52,995 bases of DNA from Pseudomonas sp. MN1F. GTDB lineage: Bacteria > Pseudomonadota > Gammaproteobacteria > Pseudomonadales > Pseudomonadaceae. The stretch spans positions 1 to 52,995 of the forward strand of contig NZ_VZII01000022.1 in the NCBI RefSeq assembly GCF_009391885.1, written 5' to 3'. The translations under genes were made by a program, and so were the position numbers. Positions 45,949-52,995 of this stretch are shown piece by piece (within the stretch, counting starts at the first letter, position 1; every line of letters begins with the position of its first letter). Below the pieces are notes generated by a model, which had not been told where the DNA came from, ran no database searches, and was given only the letters and a program-made list of their open reading frames with translations.

Positions 45949-47411
45949 GGCTGGTTCTCCTGCTGGGTTATTTGCTCGATGACCATGCCTTCATCGCGCT
46001 CGCGCACTCCAAACCGGATGCGTTCGCCAACCTTGAGTCCGGCAATCAAGCGGGGATCTGCCACAGGGAAAGTCATCGTCATACCAGGCATGCCCAGCGT
46101 CACGAACGGTCCATGAGCGATGGTCAGCTGATTACCTTCTATTTGAACGATGCGCCCATTGGCCTGATGTAGAGCCGGCTGTACAGGTTGCGCAAGTGGA
46201 GCATCGCCAGCAGTAACGGCCTCGATACCTTTCAAGCTCGCTTCGGAGTCCAGCAGAAACTGCCCGGACGCCACAACGCGCTGGCCCGCCTGAAGGCCTC
46301 GCAGCACGACCACCTGGCCAGCACTTTCCTGGCCGAGCACTACTTCCACCGGCCGGAATCGACCTCCGTCTTCTGACACCATTACGAGATCGCGTTTCCC
46401 CGTCCGAATGATCGCCTCGGCTGGCACCAGTAGGCTGTCATCCTGTTGCCCGGACGGATGGAGGGAAACCTGCGCGGTCATGCCTGGGCGCAACCGGCCG
46501 CCGGGGTTGGGCAGTTCTATACGAAGCCGCAAGGTGCGGCTTTGCAGATCCGCATCAGCCAGCAATGCGGTCAGCTTGCCGGGAACAGGTTCGCCTGGGA
46601 ACGCTGCCAGATTCGCCTGCACTGCCTGTCCTTCCTGTAGGCCTTGGGCTTGCGCTTCAGGTACTGCGGCCTCAAGCCAGACGTTCGCGATACCATTGAT
46701 CTTCGCCAACGTTGCACCCGGTGTCATTGTCATGCCTGGCCGCAATTCCAGAGCCTGAAGGACGCCTGCTGTTGGGGCCAAGAGCGTTACCGAATTCTGG
46801 ACCCTTCCCGTACGGTCAATCCGGTTGATAAGATCGGCAGGCATACCCGCCAGCAGTAGTCGTTGCCGAGCTGCAGCGCGCAATTCATTGTCCCCAGATC
46901 GCTGAAGCGCCAGGTACTCTTCCTGCAAGCCCGCCCATTCAGGCGTCAACACATCTGCCAATGGGGCGCCCTTGGCAACCACGTCGCCTGTAGCGCGGCC
47001 ATAGGTGCGTTCGACGTAGCCACCGGTACGAGCCTGCAGAACGCTAAAATCCCGCTCATCGAAGGTAAGCACGCCGCTCACCTGGAGGGTTCGAGCAAGC
47101 TGCCCTTTCGCTACGGTAGCCAGACGGACCCCCAGGTTTTGTTGGAGCCCCTGTGAAACTTGAACTGCGGGGCTCACCTCAGCAGCGGTGCTTTCCTGGT
47201 ACTTCGGCACCAGTGGCATGTCCATGAAGGGCGACTTGCCCGGTGCTGGAAAGTGCTGCTGGGGGTACATCGGGTCATACCAATACAGCACCTTCTGTAG
47301 CGTTTCAGGGGAGGCAGTGGACACCTGCCCACGCTTTGCTAGCTGATAGCCAACGCCACCGCCGATAGCCAACGCGGCCAATACCACAAGGCTGATAGTT
47401 GAATTTCTCAT
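45945..47411 (-). CDS. cusB: CusB adaptor fused to a CusF-like domain
   Basis: The 488-residue membrane-fusion protein has an N-terminal anchor (about 7-23) and the copper site [19 protein letters not shown], with M48, M63 and M65 matching the E. coli CusB methionines. The adaptor body spans about 75-400. The extra C-terminal domain (about 416-488) is CusF-like: [21 protein letters not shown]433, M444 and M446 match CusF, but the Trp position is Met441. It can therefore bind Cu with a four-ligand His/Met set and no cation-pi cap. Overlaps cusA and cusC by four bases. Confidence 0.93.
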   Translation of the reverse strand: MRNSTISLVVLAALAIGGGVGYQLAKRGQVSTASPETLQKVLYWYDPMYPQQHFPAPGKSPFMDMPLVPKYQESTAAEVSPAVQVSQGLQQNLGVRLATVAKGQLARTLQVSGVLTFDERDFSVLQARTGGYVERTYGRATGDVVAKGAPLADVLTPEWAGLQEEYLALQRSGDNELRAAARQRLLLAGMPADLINRIDRTGRVQNSVTLLAPTAGVLQALELRPGMTMTPGATLAKINGIANVWLEAAVPEAQAQGLQEGQAVQANLAAFPGEPVPGKLTALLADADLQSRTLRLRIELPNPGGRLRPGMTAQVSLHPSGQQDDSLLVPAEAIIRTGKRDLVMVSEDGGRFRPVEVVLGQESAGQVVVLRGLQAGQRVVASGQFLLDSEASLKGIEAVTAGDAPLAQPVQPALHQANGRIVQIEGNQLTIAHGPFVTLGMPGMTMTFPVADPRLIAGLKVGERIRFGVRERDEGMVIEQITQQENQP

Positions 47412-48661
47412 GCGCGCACCTCTCCATACGCGAAGTGCAGCCGTGCAGCTGTCGCGGCCAACTGTCCTTGCAGATCGATGTCTTGCAGTCGTGTTTCAAC
47501 CCGCTGACGTCGAGCGGTGAGAACCTCACTTAAGGGTGATTTACCGGCTCGATAGTCAGCAAGGGCGAGGCGGACTCGATCCTCCGCTAGCGGTAACAAT
47601 GTTTCACGGCTGCGCTGCACTGCTCGCTGCAATCGCTGGTAATCCGCAAGATCTGTCTCCAGCTGCGCTTTATGCTCACGCAATGCCGCTTCCTGTTCGT
47701 CCTCCAGTTGCCGGACTTGTGCGCGACGTGCCGCGATCATCGGGTCCTGCCGTGAGCCAGCGAACAAGGGCAGTTGGAAACTTACCTGCAGGCTCACCAT
47801 ATTGCTGAATTCAGGCCCGCGCCGCTGGTAATCCACCTGCCACCCCCAGTCCGACTTCTTTTCTGCCAAGGCTTGGTGCACTTGAGCTTGTGCTTCCCGC
47901 GTAAGGGCGTTGTAGGTCGCCAATTCTGGATGTGCATGTATAGCGTGTAGATAGTCCGGCGCGCTCACTGGCCAGCGCGGAAATGCTTGAGCTTGCGGAT
48001 CAGCATCCTCTCCAATCCATCGCTTGAGTGCAGCCCGTGCCTGAGCGGCCTGTGTGAGCAGAACATCTTTTTGCTCATCGAGTTGCGCAGCTTCCTGGTC
48101 AGGAGCAAGTGCGTCGGCCGTCGCGCCGGTACCGCCGGCCAGGCGTGCGCGGATTGCTGCGGCCAACAGACGGTTTTCTTTGTAGAAGTCCTCAAACTGC
48201 TGCAGTTTCCGTTGAACGGTGTACGCCGCGACCCAAGCTTGGGCTGTGGCAGCACGCACTTTTAAGCGCTCGAACACCGCCTCTGCATCGGCTCGCTCAA
48301 CGCTCGCTCGTGCCGTCTCAACTCGTGCCTCCCGCTTGTCCCGGTTTGGTACTTCCTGGGAGAGGCCGACAACCTGCATCGTCATGAAATCGCGGTTCAT
48401 GCTCCAACGATCACTGCCGTCAACAGGAAGGTTCTGCACTCCTAGGTTGAGACGTGGATCAGGCAGCTCGCCTGCTGGGATCACAGCGTGTCGAGCGGCC
48501 GTCATTTGCTCTTGCCTGGCCTGGAGGATGGGGGCATTGCGTTCGGCAAGTTGAAGCGCTTCCTCCAGAGACAACGGTGTAGCCTGAGCCGGTAACGTCG
48601 ACAACAGGCTGATCAGAGCGGCCAGACATGCCATCCCTAATCGGTAACGTGGGGGAGTCAT
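47408..48661 (-). CDS. cusC: CusC, outer-membrane channel of the Cus pump
   Basis: The 417-residue TolC-type protein has a signal peptide ending STLPAQA and GAGGAAT nine bases before ATG 48661. OEP repeats: LSLEEALQLAERNAPILQAR at the start, PAGELPDPRLNLGVQNLPVD, and the helix pair around RQLEDEQEAALREHKAQLET; near the end YRAGKSPLSEVLTARRQRVE. No lipobox Cys is apparent, unlike E. coli CusC. First gene of cusCBAF but in line with copRS and the 115-residue gene upstream. Confidence 0.92.
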   Translation of the reverse strand: MTPPRYRLGMACLAALISLLSTLPAQATPLSLEEALQLAERNAPILQARQEQMTAARHAVIPAGELPDPRLNLGVQNLPVDGSDRWSMNRDFMTMQVVGLSQEVPNRDKREARVETARASVERADAEAVFERLKVRAATAQAWVAAYTVQRKLQQFEDFYKENRLLAAAIRARLAGGTGATADALAPDQEAAQLDEQKDVLLTQAAQARAALKRWIGEDADPQAQAFPRWPVSAPDYLHAIHAHPELATYNALTREAQAQVHQALAEKKSDWGWQVDYQRRGPEFSNMVSLQVSFQLPLFAGSRQDPMIAARRAQVRQLEDEQEAALREHKAQLETDLADYQRLQRAVQRSRETLLPLAEDRVRLALADYRAGKSPLSEVLTARRQRVETRLQDIDLQGQLAATAARLHFAYGEVRA

Positions 48662-48747
48662 GGAAATGATTCCTCAAAAAATCAGCGCGCAAGCGCATGC
48701 CATCATCCGGCTGCAAAACAGGACGATGGGGTGAATTTAAGAGGTAA

Positions 48748-49095
48748 TCAGGCGCGGGGTGGCCGCCAAGGGTCAGGAGGCGCCCTGTTTACGAGGCTCA
48801 CCGCATAGGTATCTACTGGCCTAGGCGCAGAATAGGTGAGCGTGGGGTTAATTATTTCGACCTGAACTGTGCTCGCGGTTCTACACTCCTGGCCCACTTT
48901 GCAGGCTTTGGAGTGGTCGGCAGCTGATCCTGGATCAGTATCCTGGCAACAATCGTGATCCATCCCCGCCATCATCTCCATCCCCATGGTTTGCATGGGG
49001 CATGGTTCAATGGCTGAGTCGACTCCCGCCATGCCGTTGAGAGGAAGCGATGCGATTAGAAGCAGGATGGTGAACAGTCGTAGGAGCCGGTTCAT
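48748..49095 (-). CDS. Secreted Cys/Met/His-containing protein, 115 aa
   Basis: Signal peptide MNRLLRLFTILLLIASLPLN is followed by EPCPMQTMGMEMMAGMDHDC, CQDTD, HSKACKVGQECRTAS. This gives five Cys, several Met and two His in about 45 residues, a likely periplasmic copper-binding segment. The C-terminus is Pro/Arg-rich. Genes like this are found inside cus/cop operons, without an established function. It lies 36 bp after copS and 86 bp before cusC on the same strand. The ribosome site is weak; a TATACT lies just upstream and might be an internal promoter. Confidence 0.72.
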   Translation of the reverse strand: MNRLLRLFTILLLIASLPLNGMAGVDSAIEPCPMQTMGMEMMAGMDHDCCQDTDPGSAADHSKACKVGQECRTASTVQVEIINPTLTYSAPRPVDTYAVSLVNRAPPDPWRPPRA

Positions 49096-49131
49096 GATGG
49101 CCGAGTATAGGTTACACGCATGAAATGAGCA

Positions 49132-50538
49132 TTAAGCCGTTTGAGGCTTGGAAGTGGATTGTTTGGCGTGCGGCAGAGCGATGTGAAAACTCGTCACGCC
49201 GTCAGCGGAGGTACACCAAATTCGCCCACCATGAGCCTCGATGATCGAACGCGTTATGGCCAGACCCAAGCCGGCGTTGCTTGGGCTTCCTTCCCGCCTT
49301 GCAGGGTCAGCGCGATAGAACCGGTCGAAGATTTTGTTGATATGTTCCGGATCAATCGTGGCCCCATTGTTCTGGACGGACAGGTTCACTTGATCAGCCG
49401 CCTCGACAATCCGGACGGCGATATCGTGGCCTTCGGGGGTATAGCGCAAAGCGTTGGATAGAATGTTGGAAACCGCCCGGTCAATCATTAGCCGGTCACC
49501 ACGGATCGTACCTTCGCCTTGAAGGGCAAGCCGAATGCTTCGGTCTTCGGCTGCAAGCTGGTAGTACTCAATCAGTCTGGACACTAGCCCGACCAGATCG
49601 ATATCAACCTGCTCGGGGATGATCAAGCCGTTATCAGCTTTTGCCAGGAACAGCATGTCATCGATCATGCGCGACATGCGCTTGAGGTCTTCAAGATTGG
49701 AGTAGAGGTTGTCTTCGTAGGCATCGAGGTCGCGTTTTTTGGTCAGAACGACTTCGGTATGCGTCAGAAGATTACTTACCGGAGTCCGCAGCTCATGTGC
49801 GATGTCGGCTGAGAAGTTTGATAGCCGGACGAACGCGTCTTCCAGGCGTGCAAGCATTCCGTTGAAGGAGAGGATCAGCTCCTGCAATTCAAGCGGCACG
49901 GGCTCCAATGGAATTCGCTCGCGAAGGGACCGGGCAGACATGGATGTCGCCACCTTGGTGATCTGCCCAACCGGCCGAAGACCGCTCTTGGCCACGATCC
50001 ACCCCAATCCTGCACTAACCAGAGCGCTGATGACCAAGCCAATGCCGAACCACCATTGCAGCGTCTTGAAAAAGTGGGCATGGCTGGTGACATCCAGCAT
50101 CAACATGACTGTTACCGGCGCCTGCGCCTGCGCTATAGCCAGTTGAGAGGTAATCCCCCGGAAGTTCCGCGAGTCGATTTGCCAGTCCCAAACGGCGCCA
50201 GAAGAGGCCTGCTTAAAGCGCTCAGGGATGCGGGATGCCTTGGAGTCCGAGAACAGGACAGTACCGTCAGCATCAAGAATCTCCGCAGAAAGGTCCTGAT
50301 GAGCCCCCAACAAAGCACGCAGTTGAGGCTCCTGATCCTCAAGTTCATCACGTGCTGCTGAAAGTGAAAGGATGTGCCGGGTGGATTCGAGTTTCTCGGC
50401 CAGGGCTTGCTCATCCAGCATCTGGAAATGGTGCTGACTGAGCATGTAGAAGCTCACGCCGGCAACGACCAATACGGCGATGACCGCGAACATGAACATG
50501 AGGGTAAGGCGTTTAACGAGCGACGATTGGGCGCGCAT
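49132..50538 (-). CDS. copS: CopS, copper sensor histidine kinase
   Basis: The 468-residue heavy-metal sensor kinase has TM1 (about 12-34), a periplasmic sensor with several His (QHHFQM, TSHAHFFK), TM2 (about 162-184), HAMP, HisKA with H248 in ADIAHELRTPVSNLL, and the ATPase domain with VSNILSNALRYTPE and NAGLGLAIT. In Pseudomonas CopS responds to periplasmic Cu+ and also Ag+. Its ATG overlaps the copR stop by one base (TAATG). CopS-CopR control the cop/cus genes and can cross-talk with CzcRS. Confidence 0.93.
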   Translation of the reverse strand: MRAQSSLVKRLTLMFMFAVIAVLVVAGVSFYMLSQHHFQMLDEQALAEKLESTRHILSLSAARDELEDQEPQLRALLGAHQDLSAEILDADGTVLFSDSKASRIPERFKQASSGAVWDWQIDSRNFRGITSQLAIAQAQAPVTVMLMLDVTSHAHFFKTLQWWFGIGLVISALVSAGLGWIVAKSGLRPVGQITKVATSMSARSLRERIPLEPVPLELQELILSFNGMLARLEDAFVRLSNFSADIAHELRTPVSNLLTHTEVVLTKKRDLDAYEDNLYSNLEDLKRMSRMIDDMLFLAKADNGLIIPEQVDIDLVGLVSRLIEYYQLAAEDRSIRLALQGEGTIRGDRLMIDRAVSNILSNALRYTPEGHDIAVRIVEAADQVNLSVQNNGATIDPEHINKIFDRFYRADPARREGSPSNAGLGLAITRSIIEAHGGRIWCTSADGVTSFHIALPHAKQSTSKPQTA

Positions 50539-51215
50539 TACTCGGGAACATCCATCAGATAGCCCATGCCACGAACTGTATGTATGAGCTTGGGGGCGAA
50601 ATCGTCATCAATCTTGGCCCGCAACCTACGAACAGCAACCTCGATCACGTTAGTGTCGCTGTCGAAGTTCATATCCCACACCTGCGATGCGATCAGGGAC
50701 TTCGGCAGTACCTCGCCGCGTCGGCGCATGAGTAGTTCCAGTAAGGAGAACTCCTTGGCTGTGAGGTCGATCCGCTTGCCATTTCGGGTGGCCCGGCGCT
50801 TAAGCAGGTCTACCTCCAGGTCAGCCATCTTCATAGTGGTCTGAGCATAGCCACTGCTGCCTCTTCGCAGCAAAGTGCGCACACGCGCTAGCAGTTCCGA
50901 GAATGCAAAGGGTTTGACCAGGTAATCGTCAGCCCCGAGTTCTAACCCTTTCACGCGATCGTCCACGCCATCACGGGCCGTCAAAAACAAGACTGGGACC
51001 TCTTTCCCTGCCGCACGTACCATCCGCAGCACCTCCCAGCCGTCTAGCCCCGGCATCATTACATCAAGAATCAGCAGGTCATACGCCTCGCTCAAAGCGT
51101 ATTGCAGCGCGTCGGTCCCTGTGACCACACGATCGACGGTAAAGCCTGCCTCCGTCAGCCCTTGCTGCAGGTAGGCCCCGATTTTTGGCTCATCTTCGGC
51201 TACGAGTAATTTCAT
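50538..51215 (-). CDS. copR: CopR, copper-responsive response regulator
   Basis: The 225-residue OmpR-type regulator has E7, D8, phospho-acceptor D51, K101-region [15 protein letters not shown], and a winged helix [19 protein letters not shown]. It is first gene of the long minus-strand run to cusF. It is divergent from the PtrA-like gene at 51382 with a metal-type box between them pointing right. In P. aeruginosa CopR also activates czcRS, which fits the common box seen in this window. Confidence 0.93.
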   Translation of the reverse strand: MKLLVAEDEPKIGAYLQQGLTEAGFTVDRVVTGTDALQYALSEAYDLLILDVMMPGLDGWEVLRMVRAAGKEVPVLFLTARDGVDDRVKGLELGADDYLVKPFAFSELLARVRTLLRRGSSGYAQTTMKMADLEVDLLKRRATRNGKRIDLTAKEFSLLELLMRRRGEVLPKSLIASQVWDMNFDSDTNVIEVAVRRLRAKIDDDFAPKLIHTVRGMGYLMDVPE

Positions 51216-51274
51216 CTGCTGCGCCCCCTTGGATGCCCTTCAGTGTGCAGCAAAAAAGGCACCCAACCAGAAGC

Positions 51275-51312
51275 TGACGGAAAAGTAATGTCGGGCTCAG
51301 CTTGCTGACAGT
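51275..51312 (+). promoter_or_regulatory. Metal-type promoter of the second PtrA-like gene
   Basis: TGACGGAAAAGTAAT (51275-51289) plus 17 bp plus GACAGT (51307-51312). The right half departs from TTGTAAT at two bases, which may mark preference for CopR over CzcR. Leader to the ATG about 62 bases. Confidence 0.5.
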
Positions 51313-51381
51313 GCCGGGTAGCTAGCTTGAGCACTGTGAACGGCGCCAATCAGGCGAAACTGACCCTTAGAGGAAACGCAA

Positions 51382-51588
51382 ATGAACATGATCAAAGCGA
51401 TTGTGATGGTAGTCACCTTCGGCATGGCGAGCCTCGCCCTGGCTGAAGGCGGCGCGGATCGCACCTTCGCCAGGATGGAAGCTGCACGTGCATCTTCCAT
51501 GCAGGCTTACCAGGTTGCTCAGGAGAAAAAAGCAGAGGCTCCTGTTACCGCCCAAAGCCAAAAGCACCCCGGCCACGAGAGCTGCTGA
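51382..51588 (+). CDS. PtrA-like small periplasmic protein, second copy
   Basis: The 68-residue protein has signal peptide MNMIKAIVMVVTFGMASLAL ending AEGG, then EGGADRTFARMEAARASSMQ, the PtrA pattern EGGxxRTxxxxExxR. The C-terminus HPGHESC adds two His and one Cys that may bind copper. GAGG seven bases before the ATG. It lies divergent to copR and 180 bp before copA, with its own and a second metal-type promoter between the genes. Confidence 0.82.
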   Translation: MNMIKAIVMVVTFGMASLALAEGGADRTFARMEAARASSMQAYQVAQEKKAEAPVTAQSQKHPGHESC

Positions 51589-51595
51589 GCTTAGC

Positions 51596-51633
51596 TTACA
51601 GAAATGTAATCACCCCGGAATCTGAACTATGTC
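51596..51633 (+). promoter_or_regulatory. Metal-type promoter of copA (multicopper oxidase)
   Basis: TTACAGAAATGTAAT (51596-51610) plus 17 bp plus TATGTC (51628-51633). The ATGTAATC core resembles Pseudomonas cop-box sequences. Leader to ATG 51771 about 130 bases. Confidence 0.6.
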
Positions 51634-51770
51634 AGCTTTCGGGGTATTGCCTCCCGCAATCCTTGTGCTTTGGCGAAAGTCTACGAGGCTTGGGGGAGCT
51701 CAATTGAAACCAGATGGCTGCGGATCCCGCAGTCTGGATATCAGCGATCTACCTGATTGGACGCAACGGC

Positions 51771-52995
51771 ATGCAAAGCAAAACCACGAGACGTTCATTC
51801 GTCAAAGGCCTGGCTGCTACCGGACTACTGGGTGGGCTGGGCATGTGGCGCGCGCCGGTCTGGGCCGTAACCAGCCCTGGCCAGCCTAACGTACTGACCG
51901 GCACCGATTTTGACCTGTACATCGGGGAGCTCCCGGTGAACATTACCGGGGCAGCTCGAACGGCGATGGCCATCAACGGTTCGCTGCCAGGACCAATACT
52001 CCGTTGGCGCGAAGGCGACACGGTCACGCTACGGGTTCGCAACCGCTTGAAGCAGGACACGTCCATCCACTGGCACGGCATCATCCTGCCGGCGAATATG
52101 GACGGCGTGCCGGGTCTAAGCTTCCATGGCATCGCTCCCGACGGCATGTACGAGTACAAGTTCAAGGTCCACCAGAACGGCACCTACTGGTACCACAGCC
52201 ATTCGGGCTTCCAGGAGCAGGTCGGTGTTTACGGTGCGCTGGTGATTGATGCCAAGGATCCAGAGCCTTTCACCTACGATCGTGACTATGTCGTCATGCT
52301 GAGTGATTGGACCGACGAAGACCCGGCGCGGGTTATGTCCAAGCTCAAAAAACAGTCGGACTATTACAACTTCCACAAGCGCACCGTTGGCGACTTCGTC
52401 GACGACGTGAGCGAGAAAGGTTGGTCTGCTGCTGTGGCCGATCGAAAGATGTGGGCCGAGATGAAGATGAGCCCAACCGATCTCGCTGACGTGAGCGGGC
52501 ACACCTACACCTACCTCATGAACGGCCAGGCGCCAAATGGGAACTGGACGGGAATCTTCAAGCCAGGGGAGAAAATCCGGCTTCGCTTTATCAATGGCTC
52601 GGCGATGACCTATTTCGACGTGCGGATCCCCGGCTTGAAAATGACGGTTGTCGCAGCCGACGGTCAGTACGTTAAGCCAGTGTCGATCGATGAATTCCGG
52701 ATTGCCGTTGCTGAAACCTACGATGTCATTGTCGAGCCTGAAAACGAGCAGGCTTACACCATCTTTGCTCAATCCATGGATCGCACCGGCTATTCAAGGG
52801 GTACCTTGGCTGTCCGTGAGGGCCTGCAGGCACCGGTGCCGGCTGTAGATCCAAGGCCTCTCATCTCCATGAGTGATATGGGGATGGACCACGGCAGCAT
52901 GGGTGGCATGGATCACGGCAGCATGGCCGGTATGGACCACAGCAAGATGGCTGGCATGGACCACGGCAGCATGGCCGGTATGGACCATAGCAAGA
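51771..52995 (+). CDS. copA: CopA, periplasmic multicopper oxidase (3' end outside window)
   Basis: 408 codons are visible and the frame is still open at the window end. A Tat signal, [19 protein letters not shown], ends near PVWAVTS. The first cupredoxin domain has the type 2/3 copper ligands in [18 protein letters not shown] and [15 protein letters not shown] second domain follows, then a Met/His-rich region from about 52870 repeating [14 protein letters not shown], typical of CopA in the copABCD system. The C-terminal domain with the type 1 site is missing because of the window edge. It oxidises Cu+ and binds copper in the periplasm. The ribosome site is weak (GGAC ten bases upstream). Confidence 0.92.
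   Translation, partial: MQSKTTRRSFVKGLAATGLLGGLGMWRAPVWAVTSPGQPNVLTGTDFDLYIGELPVNITGAARTAMAINGSLPGPILRWREGDTVTLRVRNRLKQDTSIHWHGIILPANMDGVPGLSFHGIAPDGMYEYKFKVHQNGTYWYHSHSGFQEQVGVYGALVIDAKDPEPFTYDRDYVVMLSDWTDEDPARVMSKLKKQSDYYNFHKRTVGDFVDDVSEKGWSAAVADRKMWAEMKMSPTDLADVSGHTYTYLMNGQAPNGNWTGIFKPGEKIRLRFINGSAMTYFDVRIPGLKMTVVAADGQYVKPVSIDEFRIAVAETYDVIVEPENEQAYTIFAQSMDRTGYSRGTLAVREGLQAPVPAVDPRPLISMSDMGMDHGSMGGMDHGSMAGMDHSKMAGMDHGSMAGMDHSK

Noticed and set aside
52860..52995. Tandem repeats at the window end
   Set aside because: They encode the Met/His repeats ([14 protein letters not shown]) normal for CopA multicopper oxidases, not a CRISPR or other array.

Overview
The window looks like a heavy-metal resistance region of a Pseudomonas of the putida group. 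This rests on protein resemblance: OprD-type and OprO/P-type porins, a CzcCBA pump, CzcRS and CopRS, PtrA-like and DUF2790 small secreted proteins, the CopA multicopper oxidase, and a site matching the Pseudomonas ColR consensus as I remember it. No rRNA, tRNA or CRISPR was seen. Whether this is chromosome, island or plasmid cannot be settled here. The IS end at the left edge and several gene relics point to an accessory, rearranged region.

Layout. 0-2.2 kb: the end of an IS3-family element lying in a broken hypothetical gene, then two unknown genes. 2.2-13.7 kb: an orphan CopR/CzcR-like regulator, a 49-residue ORF with a metal-type promoter, an OprD-family porin divergent from czcCBA (Zn/Cd/Co efflux), a DUF2790 protein, and a P1B-4-type ATPase. 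13.7-17.9 kb: unknowns, an OprO/P-like porin and a LysR regulator. 17.9-21 kb: an operon for GtrA, a polyprenyl-phosphate glycosyltransferase and an ArnT/GT39-like enzyme, which probably modifies surface lipid or LPS. 21-29.3 kb: a PtrA-like protein, an unknown membrane protein, czcRS, a probable structured RNA, a second DUF2790 gene, a DUF3147 protein, czcD, a His-rich zinc-ribbon protein, and an EptA-like phosphoethanolamine transferase. 29.4-36.3 kb: small unknown genes, a long inverted repeat, a sirtuin gene broken by one stop codon, a STAS/HATPase plus STAS-like (DUF4325) pair, and relics of a LuxR-type regulator and a DUF2933 protein. 36.3-42 kb: a Cu+ ATPase with YHS and HMBD domains, CopZ, a beta-propeller, a Met-rich protein, DUF2933 and an ICMT-like methyltransferase. 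42.4-51.2 kb: one long minus-strand run copR-copS-unknown-cusC-cusB-cusA-cusF. 51.3-53 kb: a second PtrA-like gene and the multicopper oxidase copA, cut by the window edge.

How it fits together. Eleven sites share one composite promoter: a 15-bp box close to TKACRGAAWTGTAAT, then exactly 17 bp, then a -10-like element that is most often G(A/T)TA(G/T)C. They precede the 49-residue ORF, the OprD-like gene, czcC, both DUF2790 genes (one through the structured RNA), gtrA (twice), both PtrA-like genes, eptA and copA. The three OmpR-type regulators encoded here have nearly identical DNA-reading helices, so overlapping control is likely. The predicted response to excess Zn/Cd/Co/Cu therefore couples efflux (Czc, CzcD, P-type ATPases, Cus), periplasmic copper handling (CopA, CusF, Met-rich proteins), porin change and envelope modification. 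The regulon and the RNA are my main discovery candidates. Both are inferences from sequence.
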